Shown here one piece after another: positions 61,467-64,000 of a stretch of 64,000 bases of DNA. The notes below the pieces were generated by a model. It was not told where the DNA came from and did no database searches. It was given only the letters and a program-made list of their open reading frames with translations. Within the stretch, counting starts at the first letter, position 1. The number at the start of each line of letters is the position of its first letter. A program made the translations under genes and the position numbers. The stretch is taken from positions 4,709,162 to 4,773,161 of the forward strand of contig JBBCGH010000001.1 in NCBI GenBank assembly GCA_037200445.1. Reading direction: 5' to 3'. This stretch comes from Alphaproteobacteria bacterium (lineage in GTDB: Bacteria; Pseudomonadota; Alphaproteobacteria; Rhizobiales; Xanthobacteraceae).

Positions 61467-63094
61467 TCAGGACGCCGTCAGCAGCCAGTCCTCGATGCGG
61501 CCGGTCGCGGTCTCGCACCAGAGGATATCGCTCGCGCCGTCGTGGTTGAAATCACCGACGCCCCGCGATGGACCAGCCCGCCGGGTGCGTCCCGAGATCG
61601 ACACTGGCGGCCCAGTGGCCGTTCCGGATTTCCCAGATCTCGGCGCCATTGGTCGCGGCGTTGAACCAGAGCACGTCGCTCGTTCCGTCGCGATTGAAAT
61701 CCCCGACACCCGCGATGCTCCAGCCCGCCGGGTGCGTCCCGATGTCGACGCTGCCGGCCCACTGCCCGTTCTGAATGAGCCACAGATCGACGTCACGCGT
61801 CGCCGCGTTGAACCAGAGCACATCGCTGGTGCCGTCGTGATTGAAATCGCCGGTGCTGGCCGGCACGTATCCGGCCGGGTGCATGCCAATGTCGATGCTT
61901 CCGGCCCAATTGCCCGTTCGCAATCTTCCACAGATCGACATCGCCCGTGCCCGGATTGAACCAGAGCACGTCGCTGGTGCCGTCGCGGTTGAAGTCGCCC
62001 ACGCCGGCCGGCTGGTAGCCGGCCGGATGCGTGCCGATGGTCGCGCTCCCGGCCCACTGTCCGTTCGAGAGCTTCCAGAGATCGAGCGCGTTGGTCGCGG
62101 CGTTGAACCAAAGCACGTCACTGGTGCCGTCATGATTGAACTCGCCGCTCGCGACCGGCAGCCACCCGGCCGGATGCAGGCCGACATCGACGCTGCCCGC
62201 CCATTGGCCGTTCGAGAGCTTCCACAGGTCGGCGTCGCGGGTCGTGGCGTTGTACCAGATGAGATCACTCGTGCCGTCATGATTGAAATCACCGACAAGC
62301 GCGGGCGAATAGCCCGCCGGATGGAGCCCGATGTCGACACTGGCCTTCCATTGCGCGAGGCTGGTCTTGAAAATCCCTGCACCAAGACCTGCGGCCGTTG
62401 CGGCATTGTTCGGCGCCGTCAGCGCGAGCGAGCCCGCCAGCGAGGCGAGAATGTCGTAGTGATTATAGCTCGTGTTGTACGTGCCGGGATTGACGTTCGC
62501 GCCGTAGAGAATTCCCGGGATCAGGTTGCTGGGCGACAACGAGTCGTCCTCGTCCCACACCACCATCAGCAGCGAGTGATGCGTCACGGCCATTGCGCGT
62601 AGGCGCCGATATTGTCGCCAAGCCAGGCATCGGCCTGCGCGACCGTCCCGTCGTGCATGTCGTGATCGAGGTTCGGAACGACGAACGAGAATCTCCGGCA
62701 GTTGGGAAAAATCGCTCGGGGAAAACGCTGATGTTGCGCTCGACAGATAGCCCTTCCGGAAACGACTCCCACGGATTGTGCCGCCGCGGGCTTCCGGGAT
62801 CGACGTAGCCGACTAACCTCGCGCCCGCCCCCTGCAGCACCGTTGCGAGCGTCGGGCCGGATAGATTGTAATCGCTGTCATCCGCGACCCCAAACGTGCC
62901 GCCCGCATAGAGCGCGTAGTAATTCGGCTGACTCGGATGCGTCAGGGCATGATAGTCGGTCAGCAGCGCGCCGCCGTTCGCCAGCGAATTGATGAACGGC
63001 GCCTGCGGGTTGCCGACGATCTCGCTTGCCGAATGATTTCCTCGACCACCACCACGATGTGGTCGTAGGCCGGCATGTTGTTGCTCGCGGGCAT
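61467..63094 (-). pseudogene. Phosphoesterase (AcpA-type) fused to six 49-residue FG-GAP-like modules, multiply frameshifted
   Basis: Joining frames gives MPAYDHIVVVVEENHSASEI, NPQAPFINSLANGGAL, HPSQPNYYALYAGGTFG, VDPGSPRRHNPWESF, SFVVPNLDHDMHDGT, SLLMVVWDEDD, NLIPGILYGANV and YNHYDILASLAG. This is the phosphoesterase/acid phosphatase family with its Asp-rich metal sites. Six modules (GTHPAGW, VGDFNRDGTSDVLWFN, DLWKISNG-type) follow and end in WLLTAS. The frame breaks near 63038, 62718, 62695, 62590, 61909 and 61562. Several are one-base changes in homopolymers (GAGGAAA(A)TC, TGG(G)CC, CAAT(T)GGG, GCGG(G)GC). An intact ~540-residue secreted enzyme in the real genome is likely. Confidence 0.8.
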
Positions 63095-63199
63095 CCGGAC
63101 TTACCGCACTGAGGGGGCCGCGCGCCTCGCACGACCGAATCGTTCCGCATGTTAGCTGACGCGGTTAGCAGCCGCAGAATCTCGATGTGAGTTGCGCCT

Positions 63200-64000
63200 C
63201 TACACGTGCCGGTGCATCGCCGAGTCGGCCTTGGTGTCGCGCATGAACAAATAGACGACCAGCGATATGCCGATCATGAAGGTGAGATAGTAGTAGAACC
63301 ACTCCTCGCGGCCGATCGACTTGAACCAGAGCGCGACCGAGTCCGCGGTGCCGCCGAAGATCGAGACGGTGAGCGCATAAGGCAGCCCGACGCCGAGCGC
63401 GCGCGCACGGTCGTGGGGAACAGCTCGGCCTTCACCACCGCGTTGATCGAGGTGTAGCCCGACACGATCATCCAGGCCGCGCAATGAGCAGGAAGGCAGC
63501 GAGCGGGGTCTTCACCGCCTGCAGCGTCGTGAGGATCGGAATGGTGAACAGAACGCCGGTCACGCCGAATGCGATCAGCAGCCACTTGCGTCCTATCCTG
63601 TCGGAGATCGCCCCGTAAATCGGCTGCAGGCACATGCCGAAGACGAGCGCGCAGAACGTCACCATGGTGGTCTGATCGTCGGTCAGTCCGACCGACAGCT
63701 TGAGGAATTTCTGCATGTAGGTCGTGTAGGTGTAGAAAGCCGCGGTGCCGCCGGCGGTCATCCAATGACGAGCATCACTTCGCGCGGATAGCGTGCGAGC
63801 ATGCGCAGCGAGGAGGTATTCCGTGCGACACCCTTCGCGGCTTCGAAATGCTCGGTCTCGTGCAGATTGCGCCGCATGATCAGTGCGGTGACGGCGAGCA
63901 CCGCGCCGATGAAGAACGGAATGCGCCAGCCCCAGGCGCGAATCTCGTCGTTGGTGAGAAACACCTTCTGCAACACGAGCAGCACCAAGAGCGCGCAGAT
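63200..64000 (-). pseudogene. MFS transporter (metabolite:H+ symporter type), frameshifted and cut by the window edge
   Basis: Fragments read, N- to C-terminal: FLTNDEIRAWGWRIPFFIGAVLA and MRRNLHETEHFEAAKG; TAGGTAAFYTYTTYMQKFL and MCLQPIYGAISDRIGRK; AAWMIVSGYTSINAVVKAELFP; LGVGLPYALTVSIFGGTADSVALWFK and YYYLTFMIGISLVVYLFMRDTK. Order and motifs (GWRIPF, GxxSDRIGRK, ELFPTTVRALG) are those of the KgtP/ProP-like metabolite:H+ symporter group. The frame breaks near 63762 (one G lost in the coding strand), 63480 and 63400 (GC repeat). The N-terminal third lies beyond the window. The substrate may be a dicarboxylate such as 2-oxoglutarate. Confidence 0.75.

Overview
The window looks like chromosomal DNA of a high-GC alphaproteobacterium of the order Hyphomicrobiales (Bradyrhizobium, Rhodopseudomonas or Pseudolabrys-like). 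The evidence is a canonical CtrA next to fliI/fliJ, the CtrA-pathway phosphotransferase ChpT, an RpoH-type sigma factor with its RpoH box, an OpgG/OpgH pair, several small families common in this order (DUF1134, DUF3551, DUF1488) and high G+C throughout. The species cannot be fixed from the sequence alone.

Layout. 0-4.1 kb: a large repeat-built, probably secreted protein with six 49-residue modules at its end, then a gene-free, hairpin-rich stretch and a palindromic REP-pair element. 4.1-5.6 kb: ECF sigma factor and anti-sigma factor. 5.7-8.7 kb: fliJ-fliI divergent from ctrA. 8.8-13.3 kb: a cytochrome P460-like protein and the osmoregulated periplasmic glucan genes. 13.3-19.8 kb: chemotaxis cluster cheR-cheB-cheY-cheW-cheA followed by chpT. 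19.9-24.7 kb: cysQ and small conserved proteins. 24.8-26.5 kb: the nitrate/nitrite regulator pair nasT-nasS. 26.6-29.5 kb: a repeat protein, an orphan TctC-type binding protein and a glutathione transferase.

29.5-41.3 kb is the metabolic centre: an NtrC-like site, a sigma-54 promoter and a leader with an ANTAR-type hairpin and a terminator precede a formate/nitrite-family channel, a NirA-type nitrite reductase and an unusual CysJ-like flavoprotein in which a [4Fe-4S] module replaces the flavodoxin domain. Then come a YeiH-family transporter bracketed by two tiny one-helix membrane proteins, classical cysJ, cysI (one frameshift) and cysG. CysG makes the siroheme both reductases need. NasT-NasS encoded 3 kb upstream are the obvious candidates to act on the leader.

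42.4-51.0 kb encodes a two-partner secretion system whose 2,286-residue exoprotein carries a C-terminal subtilisin domain with an intact catalytic tetrad. 51-55 kb holds a TauD/TfdA dioxygenase, a run of small proteins and tRNA-Glu(CUC). 55-58.8 kb holds rluD, rpoH and a cold-shock gene; 58.9-61.3 kb a desaturase and an HWE histidine kinase. The last 2.5 kb holds a phosphoesterase fused to the same 49-residue modules seen at the left end and an MFS transporter; both are broken by many single-base, mostly homopolymer frameshifts, which looks more like sequence error than gene decay.
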